A DNA stretch of 64,000 nt from Prochlorococcus sp. AG-355-I04 (GTDB lineage Bacteria > Cyanobacteriota > Cyanobacteriia > PCC-6307 > Cyanobiaceae). This document shows positions 21,908 to 32,303 of this stretch, one piece after another (the stretch's first letter is position 1; each line of letters begins with the position of its first letter). The notes below the pieces were generated by a model. It had not been told where the DNA came from, ran no database searches, and saw only the letters and a list, made by a program, of their open reading frames with translations. The stretch spans positions 1-64,000 of the forward strand of contig QCDL01000007.1 in the NCBI GenBank assembly GCA_003280915.1. Reading direction: 5' to 3'. The position numbers and the translations under genes are program-made.

Positions 21908-22804
21908 TTATGGCAAAAGGTCATTAAGTGTTGATGATAAACCAAATTGTTTTTGCCAGCTAAAAATAGTATTTACAAGTAACATTGTTACTGTCATTGG
22001 TCCAACACCTCCCGGTACAGGTGTGTAAGCAAATACTTTAGAAATGACATCTTCTAATAATACATCGCCACATAATTTGGTTTGAGTTTTATTGGAACTT
22101 TTTAATCTATGTATTCCAACATCAATAATTACTGCTCCTTCTTTCACGAAACTTGAATCTACAAGATTGGGTTTTCCTGCAGCCACAATTAGAATATCGG
22201 CTTCTCTGCAGATTTTATTCAAATTTAATGTTTTTGAATGAGTCATTGTTACTGTGCCATTTAGATTCAACAACATAAGCGATAGGGGTTTCCCAACAAG
22301 CAAACTTCTTCCAATAACAACAATATTCTTACCTTCTATTGTAATATTTTGGGATCTTAATAAATTAATAATTCCTGCCGGTGTGCATGATCTCATCGCT
22401 GGCTCATTTTTCAATAATTTGCCGATGTTTATCTCATTTAATCCATCTACATCTTTGCTTGGATTAATATGGCTAATCAGTTTTTGCTCATCAAACTTCT
22501 TTGGGATGGGAAGTTGTAGCAACATTCCATCAACATCCTTATCTGAATTAAGTTTGATTATTAATTGTTCAACTTCTTTTTGTTCTACACTATCTTTTAG
22601 ATGAAAGATAAAGCTTTTTATTCCAATCCTTGAACATGCTTTTTCCTTATTATTAACGTAAACTCCACTCGCCGGGTCTTCACCTATCCTTATTACAGCT
22701 AAACCGGGTGCTCTTTTAGCAATTTTTTTATTAATAGAGATATAGTTATTTAATCTTTCCTCGATTTCAAGAGATAATCTTTTACCGTCTAATTTTAATG
22801 ACAT
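21908..22804 (-). CDS. folD: Bifunctional methylenetetrahydrofolate dehydrogenase/cyclohydrolase
   Basis: FolD interconverts 5,10-methylene-THF, methenyl-THF and 10-formyl-THF. The 298-residue protein shows the conserved [17 protein letters not shown] with the catalytic Lys, [23 protein letters not shown], the NADP loop [14 protein letters not shown] and the signature [15 protein letters not shown]. Length and order are standard. The gene heads a leftward group with crtE and the PAP2-like gene (37-bp and 13-bp gaps), diverging from the HD-domain gene across 74 bp. Confidence 0.97.
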   Translation of the reverse strand: MSLKLDGKRLSLEIEERLNNYISINKKIAKRAPGLAVIRIGEDPASGVYVNNKEKACSRIGIKSFIFHLKDSVEQKEVEQLIIKLNSDKDVDGMLLQLPIPKKFDEQKLISHINPSKDVDGLNEINIGKLLKNEPAMRSCTPAGIINLLRSQNITIEGKNIVVIGRSLLVGKPLSLMLLNLNGTVTMTHSKTLNLNKICREADILIVAAGKPNLVDSSFVKEGAVIIDVGIHRLKSSNKTQTKLCGDVLLEDVISKVFAYTPVPGGVGPMTVTMLLVNTIFSWQKQFGLSSTLNDLLP

Positions 22805-22878
22805 TTAGAAAAACATCTCCTTTTTACACCTAGCATGCCTATAATTCTAAATTATTCAAATAGATTTATTTATATTCT

Positions 22879-24351
22879 GTGCAAAACATCACAACTAACT
22901 TAAAGAAATTGTTTTATCTGTGGTGGCGAAGTCAAATTCCAGTAAAACAACCAATTAAAATTTCAAAAATAGATAATCTCATAATTTTTTTAGTATGCAT
23001 TTTAATTTCAATAATTTCTTCTTATAAACTGCTTCTTATTTCGCCTTTAAATGTCGTAAATATTTTTTCTTGGCTTTTGACCTTTATTGAAATACTTATT
23101 AGTTCCGGAATTTTGATATTAGTTTCAAAAAAAGAAAATCCCACAATTACTTCAAGACAGATCTTCTTGATTATTACTCTTCTTTTAGCAGTACAATCTA
23201 CGAAATTAGCCTTAGCTTCAACCATAAGTCCCTTATCTATGATAATTCCACCGGCATTAATAATATCTCAAGGAATGGGAAGCATAACAGCTTTAACTTG
23301 GGTATCAATAGCAAGCTTTTGTTGGCCAGATCCAGCAGTTTCTATAAATAATAATTTATTTTTTATTTTATTAGTTTGCTCTTCAGTAGTATCTCTACTT
23401 GGAGGAAGAATAAGAAGTAGAGCTCAGTTACTTCAATTATCTATTTTTGTCCCAATAGGATCGTTTTTAAGTCAATGGATATTGATTGGTAAAAATAAAG
23501 TATCTATTATTAATGATCAAGATTTTGTTCTAGCTAATGGGGATATATTTTCTGATTCCTTGCTATTGGCAATAGTAATGCTTTTCACTATTTTATTTAT
23601 TCCTGTTTTTGAATCGATATTCGGATTATTAACTAAAGCAAGATTACTGGAATTGGCTGATAAGGAAAAACCTTTAATTAGAAGATTGTCTCTTGAAGCT
23701 CCTGGTACTTTTGAACATACCTTACTTATATGTGGTTTAGCAGAGGAAGCAACAAGAATGATTGGTGGTGATATTGATCTAATTAAAACTGGGGCTTTAT
23801 ATCATGATGTTGGTAAATTGCATGCTCCTAATTGGTTTATTGAAAATCAGGATGGTTTAAAAAATCCTCATGACGAATTAAATGATCCGATTAAAAGTGC
23901 AGAGGTATTACAGGCTCACGTTGATGAAGGATTGAAATTTGCAAGAAGAAACAGACTACCTAAACTAATAGCTAATTTTATCCCCGAACATCAAGGTACC
24001 CTAAAAATGGGATATTTTTTTCAAAAAGCCAAAGAAAAAAATCTCGATATTAATGAATATCACTTTAGATACAAAGGCCCTATTCCTCAGTCAAAAGAAA
24101 CAGCTATTTTAATGCTTGCAGATGGATGTGAAGCAGCACTAAGAGCTATGAATATTAATGCATCTGATAAAGAAGCTTTGGAAACAATATCTAATATTGT
24201 CTATTCGCGTCAAAAAGATGGGCAATTAGATGATAGCAATTTATCTAAAGGAGAAATTTTTCTAATAAAAAGGGCATTCTTGAATGTGTGGAAAAGAATT
24301 AGACATAGAAGAATTCAGTATCCAACTAACAAGAATAATACTTTTTCTTGA
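22879..24351 (+). CDS. Membrane-bound HD-domain phosphohydrolase (7TM-HD/PgpH-like)
   Basis: The 490-residue protein has about seven hydrophobic helices (residues about 30-260) followed by a cytoplasmic HD domain. Metal-binding residues are visible in FEHTLLICGLAEEATRM, LYHDVGKLHAPNWF (H309-D310), NFIPEHQGTLKM and LMLADGCEAALRA. The architecture matches the C-terminal part of the 7TM-HD receptors, some of which degrade c-di-AMP. It lacks the large extracytoplasmic 7TMR-HDED domain, as do many picocyanobacterial members. The start is GTG. The substrate is inferred, not shown. Confidence 0.85.
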   Translation: MQNITTNLKKLFYLWWRSQIPVKQPIKISKIDNLIIFLVCILISIISSYKLLLISPLNVVNIFSWLLTFIEILISSGILILVSKKENPTITSRQIFLIITLLLAVQSTKLALASTISPLSMIIPPALIISQGMGSITALTWVSIASFCWPDPAVSINNNLFFILLVCSSVVSLLGGRIRSRAQLLQLSIFVPIGSFLSQWILIGKNKVSIINDQDFVLANGDIFSDSLLLAIVMLFTILFIPVFESIFGLLTKARLLELADKEKPLIRRLSLEAPGTFEHTLLICGLAEEATRMIGGDIDLIKTGALYHDVGKLHAPNWFIENQDGLKNPHDELNDPIKSAEVLQAHVDEGLKFARRNRLPKLIANFIPEHQGTLKMGYFFQKAKEKNLDINEYHFRYKGPIPQSKETAILMLADGCEAALRAMNINASDKEALETISNIVYSRQKDGQLDDSNLSKGEIFLIKRAFLNVWKRIRHRRIQYPTNKNNTFS

Positions 24352-24360
24352 TTTTTGAAT

Positions 24361-24753
24361 TTATAGCCTAATACTTCTTCGATGTTTAGGATTACACCAA
24401 TATAGTAGAGCAACTGTACTTAATAATGTTGTTAGAAGAGTAAACCCACCAATTCCAAAGATATCTTTAAGAGTTATGAGTCTCACCACTGAATAAGGAC
24501 CAGTCCCCGAAATTACCATTGATAGAGATACTAGAGTTAAAGTGACTCCCCATTTTCTCTCTGCTAAAAGAGCTGCTGAAGAAACTATTCCAACGATTGC
24601 AGCAGGCCAACCAAGACTTATGGCAAGAGTTATATTTGCAACTTTTAGAGGAGGCCCATAACTTATTATTAGAGCGATTATTGGAAGTGCAATTATATTG
24701 CTGATTAACCCAACCCATGAAAGTGCCCAATATCCTAGTAACCTTTCTCTCAT
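24361..24753 (-). CDS. Small integral membrane protein
   Basis: The 130-residue protein has four predicted spans: WVGLISNIIALPIIALII, ANITLAISLGWPAAIVGIV, VTLTLVSLSMVISG and FGIGGFTLLTTLLSTVALL. No family signature was recognised. The Arg-rich C-terminus (KHRRSIRL) suggests a cytoplasmic tail. It converges with the HD-domain gene (9-bp gap) and lies 80 bp downstream of leuA on the same strand. Confidence 0.72.
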   Translation of the reverse strand: MRERLLGYWALSWVGLISNIIALPIIALIISYGPPLKVANITLAISLGWPAAIVGIVSSAALLAERKWGVTLTLVSLSMVISGTGPYSVVRLITLKDIFGIGGFTLLTTLLSTVALLYWCNPKHRRSIRL

Positions 24754-24833
24754 TATTAACTACTTTAAATATTTGATTAATCTACAATATTAAGCGACTC
24801 TTTTTAATTCTACTTAATATTCCTAAAAAATAA

Positions 24834-26474
24834 TTAATTTGAGTGATTAGATAGAAATCTATTTTTCGAATTTTCTAAATTATCGAATTGTGGATGTATT
24901 GAATTTTTTTTCTGAGAAAAGACGAGCCTATTTAAAGCATTAACGTAAGCATTTGCTGCGGCAACTACAACATCTGTATCAGCAGAATGACCAGAGTATA
25001 TTTTATTATCTCTTCTTATTCTTATTGTGACTTCGCCCAAAGCATCAATTCCTTCTGTTACTGACTTAACAGAAAATTCAATTAATTCATTAGGAATCTT
25101 AGCTAATTCATTTAAAGCCTCGCATACAGCATCAACGGGTCCTGTCCCTATTGATACAGCAGTATCCTCAGTATTATCTTCCGTGTTTATAAGCGAAATG
25201 GTAGCAGTAGGTTTAGATGCGTTACCGCAACTTACTTGTACAAGACTCAATTGAAATTTAGCTTCTGGGAGCTGCACTTGTTCACTAACAATTGCTTCTA
25301 AATCTCTATCAGTAATTTCTCTTTTCCTGTCAGCTAAATCCTTGAAACGAGCAAAAGCATCATTTAAATCTTCTCGGCTCAAGTCATATCCCATCTCTTC
25401 TAATCTTGCTCTTACTGCACTTCTACCACTAAGTTTCCCCAAAGATATTTTGTTGTCACTCAACCCAACAGTTTTTGCATCGATAATTTCATAAGTTAGT
25501 CTATTTTTTAAAACCCCATCCTGATGAATGCCTGACTCATGTGCAAAAGCGTTGGCCCCCACAATTGCTTTATTAGGTTGTACAGTCATTCCAGTTAAGT
25601 TGGAAACAAGTCTAGAGGTTTTTGTTATTTCTTCTGTTCTTATAGCCGTAAGAGGAGTTGGTGAATCTGGATTTCTTTTGAAAAAACTATTAAAAAAACT
25701 TTTCCTAACATGAAGTGCCATTACTAATTCCTCTAGAGAGGCATTCCCGGCTCTTTCACCAATTCCATTAATAGTACATTCTAGTTGTCTCGCTCCATTT
25801 TTCACTGCCTCTAGAAAATTGGCTACTGCTAGACCTAAATCATTATGACCATGAACCGAGATTACTGCTTCATCAATATTTGGAACATTTTTATTTATAT
25901 CGGCAATTAGTTTGCCAAATTCACTAGGAGTTGTAAATCCAACAGTATCAGGAATATTTATTGTTGTCGCTCCTGCAGAAATTGCTAGTTGAATCACTTC
26001 GTATAAAAAATCAGGTTCACTCCTTGAGGCATCTTCACAAGAAAACTCAATATCATCTACCAAAGATTTTGCATAATTAACCATTTCTGGCACTATTTGA
26101 AGAACATCTTTTCTGGATTTTTTAAGTTTATGTTTAAGATGAATATCACTTGTAGCAATAAAAGTATGTATTCTTTTCCTAGGAGCTGGACTTACTGCTT
26201 CGTAACATGCTTTTATATCACCTTGAGACGCTCTAGCTAAACCACATATTATGGGGCCATTTTCTTTTCCTACAGCATTGGCAATTTTATTAACAGCTTT
26301 AAAATCTCCTGGACTTGCAAAAGGGAATCCAGCCTCAATAACATCTACCCCTAGTCTTGCTAATTGATGAGCGATAGCAAGTTTTTCTTCAAGATTTAAG
26401 CTGGCTCCAGGAGACTGCTCTCCATCTCGAAGAGTCGTATCAAATATTAAAATTCTTCCAGGATCTTTTGACAT
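24834..26474 (-). CDS. leuA: 2-isopropylmalate synthase
   Basis: LeuA condenses acetyl-CoA with 2-oxoisovalerate, the first committed step of leucine synthesis. The 546-residue protein has the catalytic TIM barrel with [16 protein letters not shown] near residue 10, [13 protein letters not shown], and the flexible linker around [13 protein letters not shown]. The C-terminal regulatory domain (after about residue 395) carries [16 protein letters not shown], so leucine feedback inhibition is expected. Length is typical of the bacterial short form. It is preceded by a 226-bp intergenic region shared with the divergent GH57 gene. Confidence 0.97.
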   Translation of the reverse strand: MSKDPGRILIFDTTLRDGEQSPGASLNLEEKLAIAHQLARLGVDVIEAGFPFASPGDFKAVNKIANAVGKENGPIICGLARASQGDIKACYEAVSPAPRKRIHTFIATSDIHLKHKLKKSRKDVLQIVPEMVNYAKSLVDDIEFSCEDASRSEPDFLYEVIQLAISAGATTINIPDTVGFTTPSEFGKLIADINKNVPNIDEAVISVHGHNDLGLAVANFLEAVKNGARQLECTINGIGERAGNASLEELVMALHVRKSFFNSFFKRNPDSPTPLTAIRTEEITKTSRLVSNLTGMTVQPNKAIVGANAFAHESGIHQDGVLKNRLTYEIIDAKTVGLSDNKISLGKLSGRSAVRARLEEMGYDLSREDLNDAFARFKDLADRKREITDRDLEAIVSEQVQLPEAKFQLSLVQVSCGNASKPTATISLINTEDNTEDTAVSIGTGPVDAVCEALNELAKIPNELIEFSVKSVTEGIDALGEVTIRIRRDNKIYSGHSADTDVVVAAANAYVNALNRLVFSQKKNSIHPQFDNLENSKNRFLSNHSN

Positions 26475-26640
26475 TAGTGTAATAACATAAGCCTATATTA
26501 AGCTAATTAAAAAAATTTGACTAGATTACGTTCAATAAAAAAACTCGCTTAAATTTTATAACTTAATAATATTGGTTAAAATTCTGAAAAAAAAAATTAA
26601 ATACTGAAATTATTAAAGTATTCTTTTATGATTAAAGCTT

Positions 26641-26654
26641 CCTTTTATAAAAGG
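26641..26654. repeat. Perfect 14-bp palindrome CCTTTTATAAAAGG upstream of the GH57 gene
   Basis: The sequence equals its own reverse complement and lies 47 bp before the GH57 start in the 226-bp divergent leuA spacer. It could be an operator for a dimeric regulator or a small hairpin. No known Prochlorococcus regulator site was recognised, and A/T-rich sequence produces such palindromes fairly easily. Confidence 0.35.
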
Positions 26655-26700
26655 TTAATTTTGATTTTTTATAGAATTACAGGCATAAATTATAAAAAAA

Positions 26701-28284
26701 ATGAATGGGCAATACTCCCAAAAAAATGTTTTAGGTCAGTTAGCGATAGTTTTACATGCTCATCTACCTTATGTCAGGAAAAATGAAAAAAACTCCTTAG
26801 AAGAGGATTGGTTATTTCAGGCGATTTTGGAATGTTATATACCACTACTTCAATCAATAGAATCTTCCAAAGATGAAAATTCAGAAAATACAAAACTTAC
26901 AATTAGTTTGTCTCCAACATTATTATCACTTTTAAACAATAAGCAAATTCAAGAAACTTTTCCAAGTTGGATTAAAACAAGGAATGATTTCTTAAACGAA
27001 CTGTCACTAGAAGAAAAAAATGCCTCTGCATTTTTAATGAAAAATCTTAATGACAAATACTTATATTGGCAAAATTGTTCTGGAAATTTAATTGAGAAGT
27101 TTAGGGTTCTAAATAATTCTGGAAATTTGGATATTCTTACTTGTGCTGCTACTCATGGATATTTGCCAATCCTAAGAGAGAATCCTGAAACTGTTAAAGG
27201 ACAAATCAATACGGCCATTATCAACCATGAAAATATTTTTGGAACTAAACCTCTAGGTATTTGGTTACCTGAATGTGCATATTATGAGAACTTAGACGAA
27301 ATACTATTTAATTCCGGAATTAGATATACAATCTTAGATGGCCATGGGATTCTTAATTCCTCGCCAAGGCCTAGGTATGGTGTGTACGCTCCAATCTGCT
27401 CGAAAAAAGGAGTTGCTTTCTTCGGAAGAGATAGTGAGTCAACTTTGCCTGTTTGGTCCGCTAAGGATGGGTTCCCGGGCGACAAAGTTTATAGGGAATT
27501 TCATAAAGACTTGGGATGGGAATTACCTATCTCCAAGCTTCAAAAGAAAGGTATCTCAACTAAAAGACCTTTAGGTTTAAAGTTTCATAAAATTACAAAC
27601 GATAACGTACCATTAGGGGAAAAGGCGTTTTACTTAGAAAATGAAGCCAAGCAGAGGGCAGCAGAACATGCTGATTCTTATCTTCTCGCGAGATCCAAAC
27701 AATTTGAAAAATTAACTTTATCCTCTTCCTTTAAGCCACTATTAGTAGCTCCATTTGATGCAGAGTTATTTGGTCATTGGTGGTATGAGGGACCTTTTTT
27801 TATTGAGAATATTTTAAAGAACTCTAGTAAATATTCAATTAAGCTTACAAATCTAAGAGAATTTTTACTTCAAAAGCCAAATCTTCAGATTTGCGATCCA
27901 TCGCCATCAAGTTGGGGACAAGGAGGCTATCATGATTACTGGATTAATGATGCAAATGCATGGATTGTTCCAGAGATCACAAAAGCAGGCTCAACATTTG
28001 TTGATTTATGCTCGAAAAATTTTAATAATGACTTATCTCCAAGACTTTTAAGGCAAGCAGCAAGAGAATTACTTCTCTCTGAATCTTCTGATTGGAGTTT
28101 TATCCTAAGAGCTGGTACCACAACTGAGCTTGCAAAAGAGAGGATAGAAAGACACTTGCTAAGGTTCTGGAAAATAGTCGAAATGATTAAAAATCATTCC
28201 AGCATTAATTTAAAATTTCTTGAAGATATTGAGGAAGAAGACAAAGTTTTCCCAGATATTAATATTGATGATTGGCGGAAATAA
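26701..28284 (+). CDS. Glycoside hydrolase family 57 protein (1,4-alpha-glucan branching type, DUF1957)
   Basis: The 527-residue GH57 protein begins with LAIVLHAHLPYVR (conserved HAHLPYV). It has the nucleophile block GIWLPECAYY (Glu about 195), the acid region PLLVAPFDAELFGHWWYEGP, and a C-terminal DUF1957-like helical part with SSWGQGGYHDYWI and SSDWSFILRAGTT. GH57 enzymes of this type form alpha-1,6 branches in glycogen or process alpha-glucans. Cyanobacteria usually keep it beside a GH13 GlgB. It diverges from leuA and converges with crtL 6 bp downstream. Confidence 0.9.
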   Translation: MNGQYSQKNVLGQLAIVLHAHLPYVRKNEKNSLEEDWLFQAILECYIPLLQSIESSKDENSENTKLTISLSPTLLSLLNNKQIQETFPSWIKTRNDFLNELSLEEKNASAFLMKNLNDKYLYWQNCSGNLIEKFRVLNNSGNLDILTCAATHGYLPILRENPETVKGQINTAIINHENIFGTKPLGIWLPECAYYENLDEILFNSGIRYTILDGHGILNSSPRPRYGVYAPICSKKGVAFFGRDSESTLPVWSAKDGFPGDKVYREFHKDLGWELPISKLQKKGISTKRPLGLKFHKITNDNVPLGEKAFYLENEAKQRAAEHADSYLLARSKQFEKLTLSSSFKPLLVAPFDAELFGHWWYEGPFFIENILKNSSKYSIKLTNLREFLLQKPNLQICDPSPSSWGQGGYHDYWINDANAWIVPEITKAGSTFVDLCSKNFNNDLSPRLLRQAARELLLSESSDWSFILRAGTTTELAKERIERHLLRFWKIVEMIKNHSSINLKFLEDIEEEDKVFPDINIDDWRK

Positions 28285-28290
28285 AAAATA

Positions 28291-29502
28291 TTAATTTAAC
28301 TTAAGCATTCCTAGCTTTACTTTTAGAGGTGAATTTATAAACATCTTACTCATCACGTAAATTAGTTTTGGAAGTGGAAGTGTATTAGTAAGAAAACCTA
28401 CCCATTCATTCGTCGATAATCTAAAGAAATTTGAGAAAAAGCTTCTTAATCTACTTTCGTCAAAACTCATCAGTCTTCTTAAACCATATTGGTAAAGTTT
28501 ATGCCTTTGAATTAATTCGTAAGGCCATAGGATCTCCCAACCTTTTGTTGCTAGTTCAAGTGAACTAAGATTAGGTTCTTTCAAAAAGATTGCTAATTTT
28601 TTTGCAAGGAGTGGGGCTCTTCTTAATAAAGATCCGATCATGTATCCTGATGCAGGATGCACCATGCTTGCAGACCCTCCAAAACCAAGTACAAATTGTT
28701 TTTTAAATGGGAGGGGTAAATTCATTGGGAAAAGGCAATTCTCTTCATGAAAAATTTCATTTACCTGAATACCCTTACTATTCAATCTTTTAAAAAGTCT
28801 TTTTTTGAGATTCTCTTGGGATAAGGCAGGATAACTAGCTAATGATGTTTCTTCAACAAAAAAAGTTTCATTTCCAAGGTCCATTGCATAAAGAAAGGAA
28901 GGTGATGATAACTTTTCTTCATTATTTAAATGATTTGGACGAAAATCCATTAAAACAAACTGATCCTTATTAACTGGTGGTGATGAAAATTTACCGACAA
29001 TCCCATACGCAGCTTGTTGAGCGATTTCATTATGGACTGGTCTTTTTATGAAATTACTTTTATGACCACTTGCGTCAATGACTAACCTCGCCTTTATTTT
29101 AAGACCTGAAAAACAAATTACTTCAGATAGTTTATTTTTCTCTTTAATATCTTTGGCTGTTTCATTCAACCATTCAATCCCGTTACACTTTTTTAAAAGT
29201 TCGTTTTGAAAAGCTTCTTGATTTATCAAACCATAATCGTAATTATGTTTTGTAGGATTATTTCCCTTTTTATTTTCGCCATTTCCAAAAAAACTAACTG
29301 TTTTGCGCCACCGATGAGATAACAAAGACTCTAATCCTAATTCCTCTAATTCAGAAGCCCAAATACCATATGTATTTTCCCATTTTTCTTTTGGAGATTT
29401 AGTTGATATGCCTTTAATATTTAGATCTTGCTTGGCTAATTCTGAAGCCAAGCATAGTGCTGCAGGTCCGGAACCTAAAATTAGAATATCAAGTATTTCC
29501 AT
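28291..29502 (-). CDS. crtL: Lycopene cyclase (CrtL-type, probably beta)
   Basis: The 403-residue flavoprotein starts with the dinucleotide-binding ILILGSGPAALCLASELAKQ and has the plant-type lycopene cyclase blocks YGIWASELEELGLE, DFRPNH, FFVEETSLASYPAL and GFGGSASMVHPASGYMI. It cyclises the ends of lycopene in membranes. Prochlorococcus carries two related cyclases, beta and epsilon. Position next to gyrA agrees with my recollection of the beta form, but the ring specificity cannot be read safely from sequence alone. The gyrA stop is 23 bp upstream on the same strand. Confidence 0.88.
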   Translation of the reverse strand: MEILDILILGSGPAALCLASELAKQDLNIKGISTKSPKEKWENTYGIWASELEELGLESLLSHRWRKTVSFFGNGENKKGNNPTKHNYDYGLINQEAFQNELLKKCNGIEWLNETAKDIKEKNKLSEVICFSGLKIKARLVIDASGHKSNFIKRPVHNEIAQQAAYGIVGKFSSPPVNKDQFVLMDFRPNHLNNEEKLSSPSFLYAMDLGNETFFVEETSLASYPALSQENLKKRLFKRLNSKGIQVNEIFHEENCLFPMNLPLPFKKQFVLGFGGSASMVHPASGYMIGSLLRRAPLLAKKLAIFLKEPNLSSLELATKGWEILWPYELIQRHKLYQYGLRRLMSFDESRLRSFFSNFFRLSTNEWVGFLTNTLPLPKLIYVMSKMFINSPLKVKLGMLKLN

Positions 29503-29525
29503 ATTATTTAATAAACCATTTTTTT

Positions 29526-32123
29526 TTAATTTTCTTTGCCTTGGTTGAATTGGTCTGTTTCTTCTGTTTGTTCATGAGGAACTAATACTACTTCTGATAA
29601 ATGATCACCCTCATCTAATCTTTGTAATTTTACTCCAGTAGCAGCTCTGGATTGTTGGGATATTTTATCTGCGTTTGTTCTAACTATCACGCCTTTTTCG
29701 GTCACAAAAAGTAATTCTTCCCCTTCTCCAAGGACCTTTAAACAAACTAATACATCATCTTTGATTCTAAATTTTATTGCTCTCAAACCCATGCCTGCTC
29801 TTTTTTGTAATCTAAATTGAGTTGCAGGTACTCTTTTACCTAGTCCAAATGAACTGGCTATTAGTACCCAAGGACCTTCTGAAGAGTTAACTTCAAGATT
29901 TTCATCAGACTCTTTCGTGAGATCTTCACTCTTAGCTAAACGATCAACTAAATCAGATGTTAAAACATCCATAGATACAAGATTGTCTCCTTTCCTAAGG
30001 TTCATAGATTTAACCCCCCTTGCTGTTCTCCCTAGTGGCCTTAATTCGTTAATATCTAGTCTGAAATGAATTGCCATTCCTGTTCTTGATCCAATCAAAA
30101 CACTGTCACCTTCTTTTGATAATCTAACCCAAGTTAAAGCATCTCCATCCTCAAGATTTATTGCTATTAAACCATTTGATCGAATTTTTGAGAAAGCAGA
30201 AAGTGAAGTTCTTTTTATAAATCCAGCCTTGGTTAGCATTAATAGATAACAATCGTTATCAAAAGAATCAACTGCAACTAGCGAGGTTATCTTTTCTTCT
30301 CTTGGTATTGGAAGAAGTTGAACTGATGGAGTACCTTTAGCTGTTCTGCTACTCATGGGAACTCTATATGTTGGCAGTGCATAAGATACCCCTCTGTCAC
30401 TAAAAAGCAAAAGAGTATCATGATCATTACAACTTATAAATAGTTTTACTTCATCGTCTTCTTGTGTCTTTGTTCCAGCTTTACCTCTAGACCCACGACT
30501 TGTAGATTCGAATTCATTAACAGGCATTCTTTTCAAATAGCCTGCTTCAGTCAATAAAACTACAGATCTGTCATTAGCGATAAGATCAATATCATCTAGA
30601 CCTCCGCCTAAATCAAGTATTTCTGTTTTTCTTGGAGAGGAAAATCTTTCATCGATTTTATTGAGTTCTTCAAGAATAATTTCAAAAATCATTTCTTTAC
30701 TATTCAATATTTGCTGATATAAGTTGATTTTTCTGGTTAACTCATCATGTTCCCCTTTGATTTTATCTGCCTCTAATGCTGTTAATCTTCTTAATTGCAT
30801 TTGTAAAATAGCTTCTGCCTGAGTGGCAGATAACTCATGATCAGTTTGTAATTTTTCTCTTGCTGAAACTGTATCTTTTGCTGATCTTATTAGATTAATA
30901 ATCTCATCCATAGCATCCAATGCTAATAAAAGACCCTTTACAATGTGATCCCTCTCTTCAGCCTTTTTTAATAAGAATCCTGTTCTTCGCCTTATTGTCT
31001 CCACTCTGAAGTCTAGAAATACATCTAACATTTTCCTGAGTGAAAGTGTTGTGGGCTCTCCTTTTACTAGAGCAAGGATATTTGCACTGAAGTTATTTTG
31101 TAGAGGGGTTAACTTAAATAAATTATTTAAAACTACTTGAGGGTAGGCATCCCTTTTAAGTTCAATAACTATCCTCATTCCATCTCGATCACTTTCATCT
31201 CTAATATCAGAAATACCTTCTAATTTTTTTTCATTAACTAAGTCAGCAATTCTTTCTATCAATGCCGCTTTATTAGTTTGAAATGGGAGCTCTGTAATTA
31301 TTACTGCATCTTTTTCTGCTCTACCACTAGATTTAATTTGCTCAATATTTGCTACACCTCTCATGGTTATTGACCCCCTTCCTGTCTTAAAAGTTTCTCT
31401 AATACCATCTCTGCCTAAGATTTGACCACCTGTGGGAAAATCAGGGCCCTTAATTATTTCAAAAAGTTCTCTATCTTCAATCGAAGGGTTATTGATGATT
31501 GATTTAAGACCATTAATTAATTCCCCTAAATTATGAGGTGGAATATTAGTTGCCATTCCTACAGCTATTCCAGATGATCCATTCAGTAGTAGTTGAGGAA
31601 TCCTTGCAGGTAAAACTGTTGGTTCTTGCTGAGAACCGTCAAAATTATCGGCGAAATCTACAGTCTCAGATTCAATATCCTCTAGTAAACTTTCATCTGT
31701 AAGAGATTGCAAACGAGATTCTGTATATCTCATAGCTGCTGGAGGGTCGTTATCAACAGAACCAAAGTTCCCATGGCCATCTATGAGTGGCATCCTCATA
31801 GAGAAATCCTGTGCCATTCTAACCAAAGCATCATAAACAGCTGTATCCCCATGAGGATGGTATTTGCCAAGTACTTCTCCAACAACTCTTGCACATTTTC
31901 TGTATGGTCTACCGCTAGTTAAACCAAGTTCATACATTGCATAGAGAATTCTTCTATGAACAGGCTTTAGGCCATCTCTTGCATCCGGAAGAGCACGACC
32001 AACTATAACGCTCATTGCATACTCAAGGTATGAGCGAGACATCTCGTTTCTAAGGTCAGTCTGAATAATTCGGTCTTTATCCTCGCTTAATCCAGAGTTA
32101 TCAGAATCTAAAATATCAGACAT
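29526..32123 (-). CDS. gyrA: DNA gyrase subunit A
   Basis: GyrA is the breakage-reunion subunit of the type II topoisomerase that introduces negative supercoils. The 865-residue protein shows [20 protein letters not shown] near residue 30, the catalytic Tyr at Y133 in [27 protein letters not shown], and six beta-propeller repeats in the C-terminal half. The GyrA box lies at about [12 protein letters not shown] (residue ~530). Length is normal. It diverges from guaB across a 180-bp AT-rich spacer. Confidence 0.98.
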   Translation of the reverse strand: MSDILDSDNSGLSEDKDRIIQTDLRNEMSRSYLEYAMSVIVGRALPDARDGLKPVHRRILYAMYELGLTSGRPYRKCARVVGEVLGKYHPHGDTAVYDALVRMAQDFSMRMPLIDGHGNFGSVDNDPPAAMRYTESRLQSLTDESLLEDIESETVDFADNFDGSQQEPTVLPARIPQLLLNGSSGIAVGMATNIPPHNLGELINGLKSIINNPSIEDRELFEIIKGPDFPTGGQILGRDGIRETFKTGRGSITMRGVANIEQIKSSGRAEKDAVIITELPFQTNKAALIERIADLVNEKKLEGISDIRDESDRDGMRIVIELKRDAYPQVVLNNLFKLTPLQNNFSANILALVKGEPTTLSLRKMLDVFLDFRVETIRRRTGFLLKKAEERDHIVKGLLLALDAMDEIINLIRSAKDTVSAREKLQTDHELSATQAEAILQMQLRRLTALEADKIKGEHDELTRKINLYQQILNSKEMIFEIILEELNKIDERFSSPRKTEILDLGGGLDDIDLIANDRSVVLLTEAGYLKRMPVNEFESTSRGSRGKAGTKTQEDDEVKLFISCNDHDTLLLFSDRGVSYALPTYRVPMSSRTAKGTPSVQLLPIPREEKITSLVAVDSFDNDCYLLMLTKAGFIKRTSLSAFSKIRSNGLIAINLEDGDALTWVRLSKEGDSVLIGSRTGMAIHFRLDINELRPLGRTARGVKSMNLRKGDNLVSMDVLTSDLVDRLAKSEDLTKESDENLEVNSSEGPWVLIASSFGLGKRVPATQFRLQKRAGMGLRAIKFRIKDDVLVCLKVLGEGEELLFVTEKGVIVRTNADKISQQSRAATGVKLQRLDEGDHLSEVVLVPHEQTEETDQFNQGKEN

Positions 32124-32303
32124 ATAAAAATCTTTTATCTAATAATAATCGCTGATTGCAATAATGAATAAAAAAAAATATTTATTTAATTTCCAAATAC
32201 TTACATTTACACACAAATCAAAATAAAACCTGTTGTTTTTGAATAAACCTTGGCTTATTACCCCGTTAGTTGTTAATTTATTCAAAATAAAGAGAAAAAT
32301 TCC

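Noticed and set aside
27338-27574. A 78-residue frame overlapping the GH57 gene on the same strand
   Set aside because: It is a +1/+2 shadow inside a clearly conserved enzyme region.
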